A model generated the notes under the pieces. It ran no database searches. It worked only from the letters and a program-made list of their open reading frames with translations, and was not told the DNA's origin. A DNA stretch of 64,000 nt from Limnephilus marmoratus (Eukaryota > Arthropoda > Insecta > Trichoptera > Limnephilidae), in the NCBI GenBank assembly GCA_917880885.1, contig OU862912.1:45805117-45869116 (forward strand), written 5' to 3'. Positions 54,853 through 64,000 of this stretch are shown here, one piece after another (within the stretch, counting starts at the first letter, position 1; each line of letters opens with the position of its first letter). The position numbers and the translations under genes were made by a program.

Positions 54853-54966
54853 GGAACCGGCCTTCTGTGTACGTTCTACTTGGTCGTGGCGCTGGGGCGA
54901 CCTACCCCGCGGCGCCCTGCCCCCCCGCCCCCCGTGGAAGAGGGGCTACTGGCCGCCTCGCCCAAG
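54853..54966 (+). other. candidate orphan exon, GC-rich, Arg/Gly/Pro-rich
   Basis: An acceptor-like TCTTGTTACAG precedes 54853 and GGGGTAAAC follows. The phase-2 frame reads NRPSVYVLLGRGAGATYPAA then Pro- and Gly-rich text to LAQ, 114 nt in all. The high GC content against AT-rich flanks suggests an exon or captured exon; no partner exon was located. Confidence 0.3.
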
Positions 54967-55438
54967 GGGTAAACCTGAACACCGACTCCGCAAGTATTTT
55001 ATTTCTGACGCCACTGAAATAATCAAATTCCGAGATATTACATTTTTTCTGACACACTGTGTAATTCATACTCACTTATCGTTTTGATTTTAAAGACTAT
55101 ATTTTTAAAGTCTTAAACACTGACAATATTACAGTTTGTCAAATAAGAGTAGAAAATATATGAGGGCGCCACTGTTGATCAAATAGCAATACTAAACACA
55201 TAACTCATGGTGTTAAAGAAAACCTGTGTAATCTACATTTTTATAAAAAATAAAAAAGGCATAATAGTGGAAAAAATATTTTTTTCATTTCAGTATAGAT
55301 ACCCGCCGATCTAAACAATAGAATTGCGTATAGGTACATTATTATTATACCTTTGCAATTTTGTGTTAACATAACGAAGAATAACTATAATGTAATAAAA
55401 TATAAATCAGTTTAGAAATTGCTCACATTTATTTAATA

Positions 55439-55470
55439 CTAGATAAAGTACCTAGCGTTACCTGGGCTTT
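55439..55470 (-). mobile_element. Helitron 3' end fragment
   Basis: On the minus strand AGGTAACGCTAGGTACTTTA then TCTAG before T resembles a Helitron 3' terminus. No matching 5' TC end found to the right. Confidence 0.35.
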
Positions 55471-55474
55471 AGAT

Positions 55475-57660
55475 CATGTCTCTAATTTTAGATGTGAATA
55501 TATTAAACTCATTCAGATCTAAAAGTAGTGTAACTAAACTCACCATTAGTGATTCTTCCTTTCTATCTATTGTTAAATTCAAATTTATGTCACGAAGAAA
55601 AAATGTTTTTTTAAAATGTGGCTTACTGTGTTATATACATTCAGTATCATTGCACTTCAAAAAAATATTTGACAGTTAAATTTGTGTTGCCAGTCTACAA
55701 ATTTAGTAGTTCAAGTTTTTATATTTTCTACTCTTATTTGACAGACTTTTTATACAATATTCGATTACGAAGCACACTTATTAAACTTTTTTTTAATTCT
55801 CAGTAATGCTTTTATTTACATTTTCAACATAATATTCTATAATAATCGATGTTTACTACTTTTTTTTTACTCTAGATTAGTTTTAATATTTTTTTATCAA
55901 ACGACTGTTTTTTTCCATGTTTTCTATTATTATAATGTTGGCATTTTATTTTTTCGAATACCCAAAGAACAATAAAAACGAATAAAGAAAACATTTCGGC
56001 ATTTTAGGAGATATTTTACAAAAATTTATTATTTTATTTTCATTTCGGCCTACTGAAGGTTGTGTTTTAATTTATTTTATATTCCTTGATATAACATGAT
56101 TTATTTAGATATTTATTTAGATTTTTCGCAATTTTTAGATAATAATATGCTATTTAACTTGAAAACTCTTAATGTTGTGGTAATTTTGTGATCTTGTTAA
56201 TTATTTTACAAATTATAAAAAGAATTTTTACAATCTACCTATTTTAATATTTTTACTATTTAAACATCATAATATATTATTTATATGTTACAAGCAACTA
56301 GATGTTTCTAAAATAAACCTTTTTAAAAACATATAATGGGTGTGATAATGGGTTTACTAGTCTCTTTTTGATTATTAATCTTCTTTATTAATGAAACTTT
56401 ATGAAAGTTATCAAAAATCGACGTAGACAATATGACAGACAAATATAAACTTTCTTTTAAACCAAGTGATTCCTGACGTTATTTCGAGTAAAAAAATTAT
56501 GGAAAATGGTCGTCACCAATTTTTTTTTTTTTTTATTCTTTTTTTTTGTTGTTATTTCTTCTAAACCAAATAAAAAAAACTTTTACTATATCATCACTGG
56601 TCACTCAGCCTGACCCTAACTGTTCAATACGCACTGATTTTTAATGATTTAAGTTGAAAATAACCATCAAAGTTTCCCGAGAACAACATTTCATTACATT
56701 TTTTACTCCAAATAATGTCATAAATCACTGGTTAAAGTAATTCAAGTACTTTCCTTAACACCTTATATAATGTTATCTCTACCGATGAACGCTTACTTTG
56801 ACGAATCCTAAATATGTGTTAAAATATTTATTTTTCTTTATATCGTACCACTTCTTTGCCTTCGAATATTATAAATCTTACACATTAACGTATTCTGAAT
56901 TCTTTAAAGTTGGTTTTTGGTGATCCTTATTAGCAACGTAAAAGATCTTTTCTTTCAGTTTGTTGATAGATCATCCCTGTTCAGATTGGCAGTAAAAAAG
57001 CACTCGATTTTTTTTTCTAGCAATTAGCCTCAAAGTTAACCCGTCAAATATTTGACAACCCCCTTTTAAGAGGGGTACAGGTTCTGAACCTGGCTTGGTC
57101 AAATAACAAGTTATTTTTTATAAGGATGAAAAAATAAAATATTGTATATTTATTTACACCTCATTTAAGGATGGATCATTATCTCAGAATCGCTTCGGTA
57201 AGAGATCACGAATGACTTTAACTAAGTTTAGTGACCAGATGTGCATGGTCTATTTTCCAACCTTCTGCTCCCTAAAATGGAGATGCGACAGTTCCACTGG
57301 ATACTCACGCGATACGTAAACATTGCTACAAATTGAGGAGCGTTTTCACAAAGAAAAATATCTTCAAAAACTTTTTTTTCGTGGGACAGTTTTAAGTTAA
57401 TAATTACTCGGGGTCAATATTTTATGATAATAAATAACATTCAATTTACTATTAGATTTGATGAATAATAAAAAAATCAATTCATTTGTGAAAACCCATC
57501 TACCTATATTATTTAGAAAGAAGTCGAAAATTGCGAATACATACACAATTACATATTTGAAAAAAAAAAAGTTTTCATAAAATGAAATTTCAATACATTT
57601 TAATTTTTTAATTCTGCAATAAAATTAATGTTTTTGATATTTGGTTTTGCTTTATCTTTC
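55475..57660. other. 2.2-kb AT-rich stretch without a gene
   Basis: Long A and T runs and only short ORFs. No domain, terminus or RNA gene recognised. Confidence 0.55.
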
Positions 57661-57668
57661 GCGCGGGG

Positions 57669-58685
57669 CGGGTGCCGTTAGATCGGGGAAATGATGCCGT
57701 TTTTTTCATGATGTTTTGAAAATAATATTGCCTGGCGTGGCGGTCTTAGCGAGCAATACACATATTGAGCCTTTCAAAGAAGTTTTCGGCCACTCTTCTC
57801 AGCATATCTTGCGGAATTCCAACAACGACGTCCTCAATCGCCTCGTTCAGAGCTTCAAGGGTTCGAGGTCGAAGTTTGTTTACCTCAGCTTTGACGTTTC
57901 CTCACAGAAAAAAGTCACTCGGGATCAAATCGGGAGATCGAGGGGGCCATGGAATATCCCCCCGTAAAGAGATCAGGTGACCTGGAAAGAGCATTTGAAA
58001 AATTTCGCCTGAACGATGGACAGCATGGGCCATGGCTTCATCTTGTTGAAACCAGAAGGCTTCTGTGTCGTGTTCCTTGCGATACTCTTTCATTTTGGGA
58101 CGCCTAAGGTTCTCCAACATCTCACAATAGTGATATGAATAACTCAATAATGGTAACGATTAATCCTTCATCGCTAGTGCACAAAACAGCGCCGAGGGAA
58201 ACAACAGTTACGATTGCAATGCAAGCATCTCTACGTTTCACAAAATCTTGTGGGATCAATTCCCGTGCACGCATCATCTTGTAGGGGTACAGGTGAAGGT
58301 CTGAGTGTAAGATTTGCCCTATAATTCTGGACGGTATTCCAAGCGCAGCGGCATGTTTCCGCGCTGCTCGTGTTTGAGACTCTTCAATTCACGCTCTTAC
58401 TACCGCGATGTTTTCAGGTGTTTGCACACTTTTAGGTCGCCCAACTGGTATTTTAGGATCTGCAGTTCCTGTCCACCTTACATTACTGATCCATTTCCGA
58501 ATGGTTTTAGGATCAGGAACACTCTCATTACGATTTAACTCGAACCGGACCCGGAAAGCCCCATGCGTAGCCACAACGTTTTCCCCGTTTTTAAAGAACG
58601 TCTCCACAACAAAGCCCCGGTACTTACCTGACCACGGAATGGTCACTACCATAAACGGCATCATTTCCCCGACCTAACGGCACCG
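57669..58685 (-). mobile_element. Tc1/mariner-like transposon with 30-bp TIRs
   Basis: GGTGCCGTTAGATCGGGGAA near 57670 and, reversed from 58683, GGTGCCGTTAGGTCGGGGAA, both running on into ATGATGCCGTTT: about 31 bp with one mismatch. A broken transposase lies between on the minus strand. TA target duplications are not visible at these points. Confidence 0.75.
57880..58664 (-). pseudogene. Tc1/mariner-superfamily transposase, broken
   Basis: The N-terminus at 58664-58389 keeps the DNA-binding part: VVETFFKNGENVVATHGAF, RVRFELNRNE, then KTIRKWISNV (helix-turn-helix) and GRPKSVQTPENI (the GRPR-like linker). Between 58380 and 58150 frames are broken. At 58147-57902 the C-terminal half reads YCEMLENLRRPKMKEY, FWFQQDEAMAHAVHR (catalytic D) and IPWPPRSPDLIPSDFFL (third catalytic D). 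Family length is about 340 residues, so most of the protein is represented but stops and shifts disable it. Confidence 0.8.
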
Positions 58686-58769
58686 GCCTCACCTCTTTCC
58701 TAGGTCTGGGGGGCCTTGGGTGATTTTTTGAAATCAGTAACTTCTCTCTGCCCCACCCTGTATATTGAT

Positions 58770-59325
58770 TTTTGAAAATCTGAATTAGCTATTTCGTAGA
58801 CTCAGTGCCATAGAGAATGCGAATAAAAGAAAATAAACCGTTTGGGATAGAAATTTCTCTTTATGAAAACGTTCTTCGATTGTGAACTCTTATAGACTTG
58901 GGTGCTTTTTTATTTCAATCTAAAGCGGCTTCCCTTCAACAATCTTTTTTGCGGAAATCAATTGCCATATATTTTTTATGATCATACTCAATTGATATTT
59001 TGCATTTTAATCTTTCTCCAATAACAAATAATTGTTTTAAATCAACTCTTTTAGGAGGGGTAAAATAATAGGTCGGATTAATTAAATCGATAATATTATG
59101 TCTTATAATACGTTTAAAATAACTGCCAATTTACATGAAAAAAATCATTAGTTTGTTTTTTTTCAACGGGTAATAAATGTTTGTTTTCAATCTTGCCGGA
59201 AATGTACAAATATTCTAAATTTAAAACTAATAAGCTAAACTAGGCAGCGTTAATGATTTAACAAAGGATGTACAGGAAAATCGTTTTAAAAAGATTTTTT
59301 TTAATGTATTTGTGAACACCAATGG
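58770..59325. other. AT-rich stretch, nothing recognised
   Basis: No gene, terminus or RNA seen. Confidence 0.5.
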
Positions 59326-59330
59326 TGGCT

Positions 59331-60106
59331 CTAATGGCAGGTAATCTGTAAAGCCCGTAACAGATGGCGCTGGTGTGGTTGGATATCATTTGCATCGTAT
59401 GACAGCTATGTGATTCGGTTTAAAATATATTGTTGTTTAAAGGAATTTCTTTAAAAAGGTTGATAAATATGGTGGTCGGGGTGACAAATAGTTTTTATGC
59501 AAAATTAAATTGGAAAAAATAAGACTTGGTTTGTTCATAACCGCGACATATTTCAAATTGTTTTCCTGTGAACGTACGTAATGTATCTACTCATACTTTA
59601 AACAGAATAAGATGAGAAATAAGTTTTTCTATATTTTTAGATTGGCGGCTTGCGTCAGAAATAACATTTTCCGGCGATTTTCTGGACTAAAATGTTGAAA
59701 AGTGAGGTTAACTTTAGTTTTTAAATAATGCTTATTTATGTTTATATCGTTATTAAAGTAAGTTTTTGTTTCAATTATTTTATCCGTACGATTATAACAG
59801 ACTACAGAGGCATCACTAATCTGATGAAACAAAATGTTTACTGCAAAAATGAAAAATTTATATTGGTTTGTATTAAATGTCTTTGGCACAATCCGCGTTT
59901 TTTTCTTAACTGTTCATCAATTAGAAACCCGTGTCCAGACGTTCTAGAGGAAAATAAAGGCGCAATACAACATTCAGACATTTTAATTACTATTATTATT
60001 AAACTTTTGTAAAACTTTCGTCGTTGCATAGGAATAATGGCTGACGTGATATCCAACTATACCAGCGCCAATGGCTATTCGAGCGTTACAGATTACCTGC
60101 CATTGG
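59331..60106. mobile_element. TIR element of about 775 bp, non-coding
   Basis: ATGGCAGGTAATCTGTAA, then GGCGCTGGT and GTTGGATATCA at the left, are mirrored at the right (60045-60106): about 55 bp of imperfect TIR. Internal ORFs (59728-60012, 59629-59889) have no recognised domain. TSD unresolved. Confidence 0.6.
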
Positions 60107-60109
60107 TTC

Positions 60110-60855
60110 GAAATAGTTTGGAGCACCCGCTCGTTCCCTCTTATCCCGCAGTAGTCGTACGATTCAGTACACCACTACACAAGCAATCTCTTTAAAATGA
60201 TTCCACTGTACAGTTTAGCAGTTTAAAGTAGGCAACTGCGAATTTTTACATATACATATGTTGTAATACCTTTACATTATATGTTGTTATAATAAATAAT
60301 AAGTTATAATATTATATCATATAAATATTCTTATGATAATTTTAAATTTCGTATCTCGCATTGATAATTATAATAATTATGTATTTTTATAAAATTAGAC
60401 GATAAGTTTGGGAACCAAAATAAATTTATAAACTTGTGTGATGGTGCTTAAATTATGTAAACACAATGATAATAATAATTTATATTATTTAGGTATATTA
60501 TAATATTATCAATTTATGTATAAATATATGTCTGTACCTCAAGAGTCAACGATCGGTTGTCGACGTTTATACAAAAAAAAATAACAATCGGGTGAGCCAA
60601 AATTTAGTAATGTAAAAATTTGCTCTTTCATGTATTTTCACAAAATTATATGACACCTGAATTTTGACTTCTGGGGCACATGGAACTCGAAGCGTTTTAT
60701 ATTTTAATGTTAAGGTTCGTAGAAGAGTTTAAATCTTCATTATATTATAAAATCCATTTTGATATCTACTTATTAAAATATTTTAAAAATGTTTATTAAA
60801 ATGAAGAGATATATTATGCTCTTCTAGTTCTTTATTCTATAATTTATACAACGAC
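60110..60855. other. AT-rich stretch without a gene
   Basis: Nothing recognised. Confidence 0.5.
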
Positions 60856-60860
60856 TAATA

Positions 60861-61021
60861 GCGGGTTCAGATGGTTCAATTTCAGTTGATCAACTCGACA
60901 CTTGAAAGCATATTGACAAGTTTAGTACGAACCTCTTTCATCAAAGTTGAGAAAAAATTTTCAAATAAATTTTGTCGTTCTATAAAAGTTGATCAACTAA
61001 AATTGAATCGTCTGAATCCGC
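60861..61021. repeat. MITE of 161 bp with 37-bp TIRs and TA flanks
   Basis: GCGGGTTCAGATGGTTCAAT continuing to AGTTGATCAACT is mirrored at the right with a few mismatches. TA lies on both sides (60859-60860, 61022-61023), as for mariner-type MITEs. Confidence 0.75.
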
Positions 61022-61045
61022 TATAAGAGAGCGTACCAATAACAC

Positions 61046-61166
61046 ATTCTGTCCAAACAAAAATACAAAAATGGCGGCAAAGGTGGAACCAATATTTATT
61101 ACTCATGTAAACTTAATAATAACCTTGGAGACAGTCGCCATTTTTGTATAACCGTTTGGACAGAAT
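61046..61166. repeat. MITE of 121 bp
   Basis: ATTCTGTCCAAAC at the left is exactly mirrored at 61154-61166; AAAAATGGCG further in pairs with CGCCATTTTT. Confidence 0.7.
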
Positions 61167-61169
61167 CTT

Positions 61170-62990
61170 CGGTATGTATTCGGATCGGTATGCAAAGTCC
61201 TTTTTTTAGGGATATTGTTTAGTCATTGGCTTTGAACGTTTTCAATTCATTTGTCTGGAAAACGCATTTTAAAATGATAGTCGTATCTTTCTATGTTTAT
61301 TTTTACTCTTTTTAAATTTGATGATGTGAGATATTTATATGCGTTATTTCAATTAACATTAAGTTTTATGTGCTTGAACCTTGGACAGAGTGCCCATAAT
61401 ACTGGCACAAAATTGAAATAAAAAAAACGTATAAATTATTGTTATTAAATTGGTGTTAAAAATATTTTCCTAAAAATCTTCAGAAGTCTCAAATATATAT
61501 TTACAAAATAAATCGAAATGTAATTATTTTTTAATATTAACATAAACATGTACTTAAGTACGTTTATATTTTTACGTAAAATACAAAATCGTATTGTCTC
61601 TATGTATGTGTCGTAGATCTTTTAGATTTTAAGATAGATTTTTTACCGCAAATTAGATTTTAATATAAGAAATTTACAGATTTTTATACATATACGCAAA
61701 GGGTTCAGGAAACCGATTTTTTCGAAATAATTATAATATTTTTATATTTACTACATTATGTTGCTTATTGCTTTTTAATGGCAGCTCTGCTCTCTAAATT
61801 TATGAAAAAATCATGGAAAAACAACCATTTAAAAATATATATACATTGATGCCATAACAAATTTATACAAAAACTGTCATATTTGTGTTCACGTTTATGC
61901 AATGATTTGACATCTTATAGTTTATTCACCATAAATCATTTATTTATTGTTATTGCAAAAGGATTGCTTCAAGCACAAGTATATTGCAAAAGGATTGCTT
62001 CAAGCACAAGTATATTGCAAAAGGATTGCTTCAAGCACAAGTTATATTGAAAAATGTGGTATGTAAATCAGCAATATTTTCTACTTCCCACCATATTAGA
62101 ATGCTCGAAAATTTCAAGCAACATATTCGTTGGTTCTTTCTGGCTTGTGACACTTTATGATAATAATAATAATTTTTTTACAAAAGAAATGTCATAAATT
62201 TATTTTTAATTATATAAATAATTTTAACCGTTGTTGCTGAATTTTATTTCATTTTTTGTGATTTAAATAAGTGGGTGGAAATGATGTTCTTTATGCAAAA
62301 AAACCAAAATAATTATCACGCCAAAGTTTTGTTCTGTAAACCGAAAAGTATGTATTTTTCACAATAATGTTATATTATTTTATTTAGTTATACATCTTAC
62401 TAAATAAGTATTTGTTTTAATTTACCAAATTAATAATTTGGATGTATTTTTTATTGAGAATAAATCGTTCTTGTCAAATTTTTTATTTATTTATTTATTT
62501 ATTGTTTGTTTGTAAATATTACATAATACAATATAATGAACTTAAAATGTCCAACTAGGCATATGCCCGTTTTAGGACATTCCAATATGATAATGTTTTT
62601 ACATGTAAATCATAGTAAGTTATAGTGTTGACTATTCTGTTGGTAAAATAATACAAATATATATTCATTAACTAGTATACTTTCAGTTATACCACGACAT
62701 TTTTTACTATTGTTTAGTTGACATAATAAACTAAAGAAATGTTAATAGATAAAACAAGAAAATGAAAAATAAAAAACTGAAAGTAAAGAAGGAACTTTTC
62801 CTTTAAGGAAAAATATCACGAAGAATTGAGCAATTTTCAAACTTACTTTATGTAAAAATACAGTTACTTTAATGCTAATATAATACCAATATATATTAAA
62901 ATGTAAAGAAAAACAAAGAAAAACAAAAATTACAATTCAATTAGTGTTGTTTAGCATATTCTCTGCAATGAATTGTATATTATTTAAATC
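61170..62990. other. AT-rich stretch with a three-unit 31-bp tandem repeat
   Basis: 61951-62043 holds three copies of TATTGCAAAAGGATTGCTTC plus AAGCACAAGTA. The rest contains no gene that I can support. Confidence 0.6.
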
Positions 62991-62994
62991 AGTG

Positions 62995-63060
62995 TAATAA
63001 TTTCCCTCAAGGCGTATATCACCTTTGAGGATGCTAAGTGGAGGGACTGTGCAATAATTT
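62995..63060 (-). repeat. repeat R tail fragment
   Basis: AATTTCCCTCAAGGCGTAT, CACCTTTGAGGATGCTAAGT and GGAGGG match the R tail. Confidence 0.55.
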
Positions 63061-63245
63061 CCCTATCATCGTCACTTGAGTGAAGGCAGAGTTCATTTTG
63101 GAATAGTTACCCACTGATAGGCAGAAGGGTAGAAATTGTTGATTTAAAATTTACGGCCTTAAAAGTTTATAGATACAAAAACATTATTTTTCACCACTAC
63201 TAGAAGTACTTTCATGCCTTGCCTCGTGTCACACTTTGGGAAGTG

Positions 63246-63645
63246 GGTATGGGTACCGCCTCTTTTATTGGTTAACCAACACCCCATTTATTGGATAACC
63301 AACACTCTTGCCATAGGATACCTCAAGTGGTTTGCTACGTTTGGTTGGGTTCGTGGGGTGAGGTTTGTTTAGGCCTCGTTGGCGTTTTTCCATCTAATGC
63401 GTGGCGGGCCGGATCGGGAGGGATTGGTTGAGGGAGACCCAACTTACACCTCTTCAGCCGGTCTCTATCGACCCATCGCCTTGCACTGCAGTGAGAGGGA
63501 TAGATTCACATTTCCGTCAGCCCTAGACACATTGACTCCAAGATTTCTACCTACCCCTCATGCCTTTTTCCTTCCCAGAACTTCCTCTCCATTATTTACA
63601 TAAAAAATACCCTTCACATAGCATCCCCAAAGATGAAATAGGCCC
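63246..63645 (+). repeat. repeat R copy with duplicated head
   Basis: ATGGGTACCGCC, then two TTATTGG.TAACCAACAC segments in tandem (63263-63310), the body, and AGCATCCCCAAAGATGAAAT with the tail cut short at GGCCCTGAGA. The 74-codon frame 63379-63603 is a read-through of the repeat. Confidence 0.75.
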
Positions 63646-63654
63646 TGAGACTCC

Positions 63655-63850
63655 AGATACTAATATCTACAGCCTGTATGTCGGACGAATATCTACAGCT
63701 CATAATATGTTGGACTAATATCTACGAACTTCAGAGTGTTGAGTGTTGACTAATATCTACAGAGCTAAGGTCGGACGAATATCTATGACGGTCCCAGTGT
63801 TGACTAATATCTACAGAGCGTAGGTTGAACTAATATCTACAGAGGGCAGC
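63655..63850 (+). repeat. degenerate tandem array around AATATCTACAG
   Basis: Seven occurrences of (A/G)ACTAATATCTA or GACGAATATCTA, mostly followed by CAG, spaced 26-45 bp, with TCGGA, GTTGGA and GTGTTGA before them. Not clean enough to define one unit. Confidence 0.6.
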
Positions 63851-64000
63851 TGAGCAAGAGGTTGTACGGAAAAGCATAAATTACTTCAATTACGTAATTA
63901 CTAATTACGTAAAGGCTTAAAACGTTTAAAGTACGTACATGAAGTTTTTGCATTATATTACGTATTTTGCTCTTTACGAGGACAATAATTTATTGAACAA

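Overview
The window reads as AT-rich, repeat-dominated chromosomal DNA from an arthropod, most likely an insect. Evidence seen directly: GT-AG introns, a piggyBac-type gene, hAT, Helitron, Tc1/mariner, PIF/Harbinger and non-LTR (LINE) relics, tRNA-derived short repeats and minisatellites, and no bacterial-style operons. The many TAGGTACCTA-type palindromes around 26.6-30.4 kb recall aphid and other hemipteran genomes as I remember them, so a hemipteran is my best guess, not a proven assignment. I see no CRISPR array, rRNA gene or prophage.

The one convincing intact gene is on the minus strand at 20583-24674. Eight exons with GT/AG borders and matching phases can be joined into one open frame of 846 codons. 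It has a short Arg-Gly-rich N-terminal region and a complete piggyBac-type DDE transposase domain with all four acidic residues and a C-terminal Cys-rich finger. Two of its small exons are a tandem duplication. It could be a young autonomous element or a host-recruited piggyBac-derived gene.

Layout. 0-6 kb: tRNA-derived repeat pieces, a hAT element with perfect 8-bp target duplications (2522-3550) holding a broken hAT C-terminal domain, inverted hammerhead-like motifs (3895-4024) and a minus-strand Helitron (4931-5673). 6-12 kb: three minus-strand LINE 3' ends, two of them invaded by a dispersed hairpin-tailed repeat, here called R. 12-20 kb: a TIR element with a perfect 21-bp hairpin, a mariner relic, a Helitron, a 16-bp tandem array, a composite R copy and a GC-rich island. 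20.5-25 kb: the piggyBac gene. 25-31.3 kb: R copies, two Helitrons and a diverged duplication of an unclassified repeat rich in TAGGTACCTA. 31.5-35.4 kb: a HARBI1-like relic, a 1.26-kb insertion carrying a 67-bp satellite and a near-perfect 51-bp hairpin, and a minus-strand Helitron next to a Penelope/hammerhead-like piece. 38-44.1 kb: a Harbinger-type element with a MADF relic, a Helitron, a hAT with transposase pieces, and a nested set (hAT-like frame containing a LINE, which contains a Helitron). 45-54.5 kb: a long-TIR element, a 45-bp minisatellite, a third TSD-bearing hAT, a LINE fragment, a snap-back MITE and a 240-bp inverted repeat with a tRNA-like cloverleaf in each arm. 54.5-57.6 kb: possible orphan coding pieces, then AT-rich DNA without genes. 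57.6-64 kb: a broken Tc1/mariner-like transposon with 30-bp TIRs, further TIR elements, short tandem repeats and R copies.

Apart from the piggyBac gene, coding matter is decayed mobile-element protein. The biology visible here is element nesting and structured repeat DNA rather than a cooperating gene set. All element names rest on motif and terminus recognition by eye; no database search was run.
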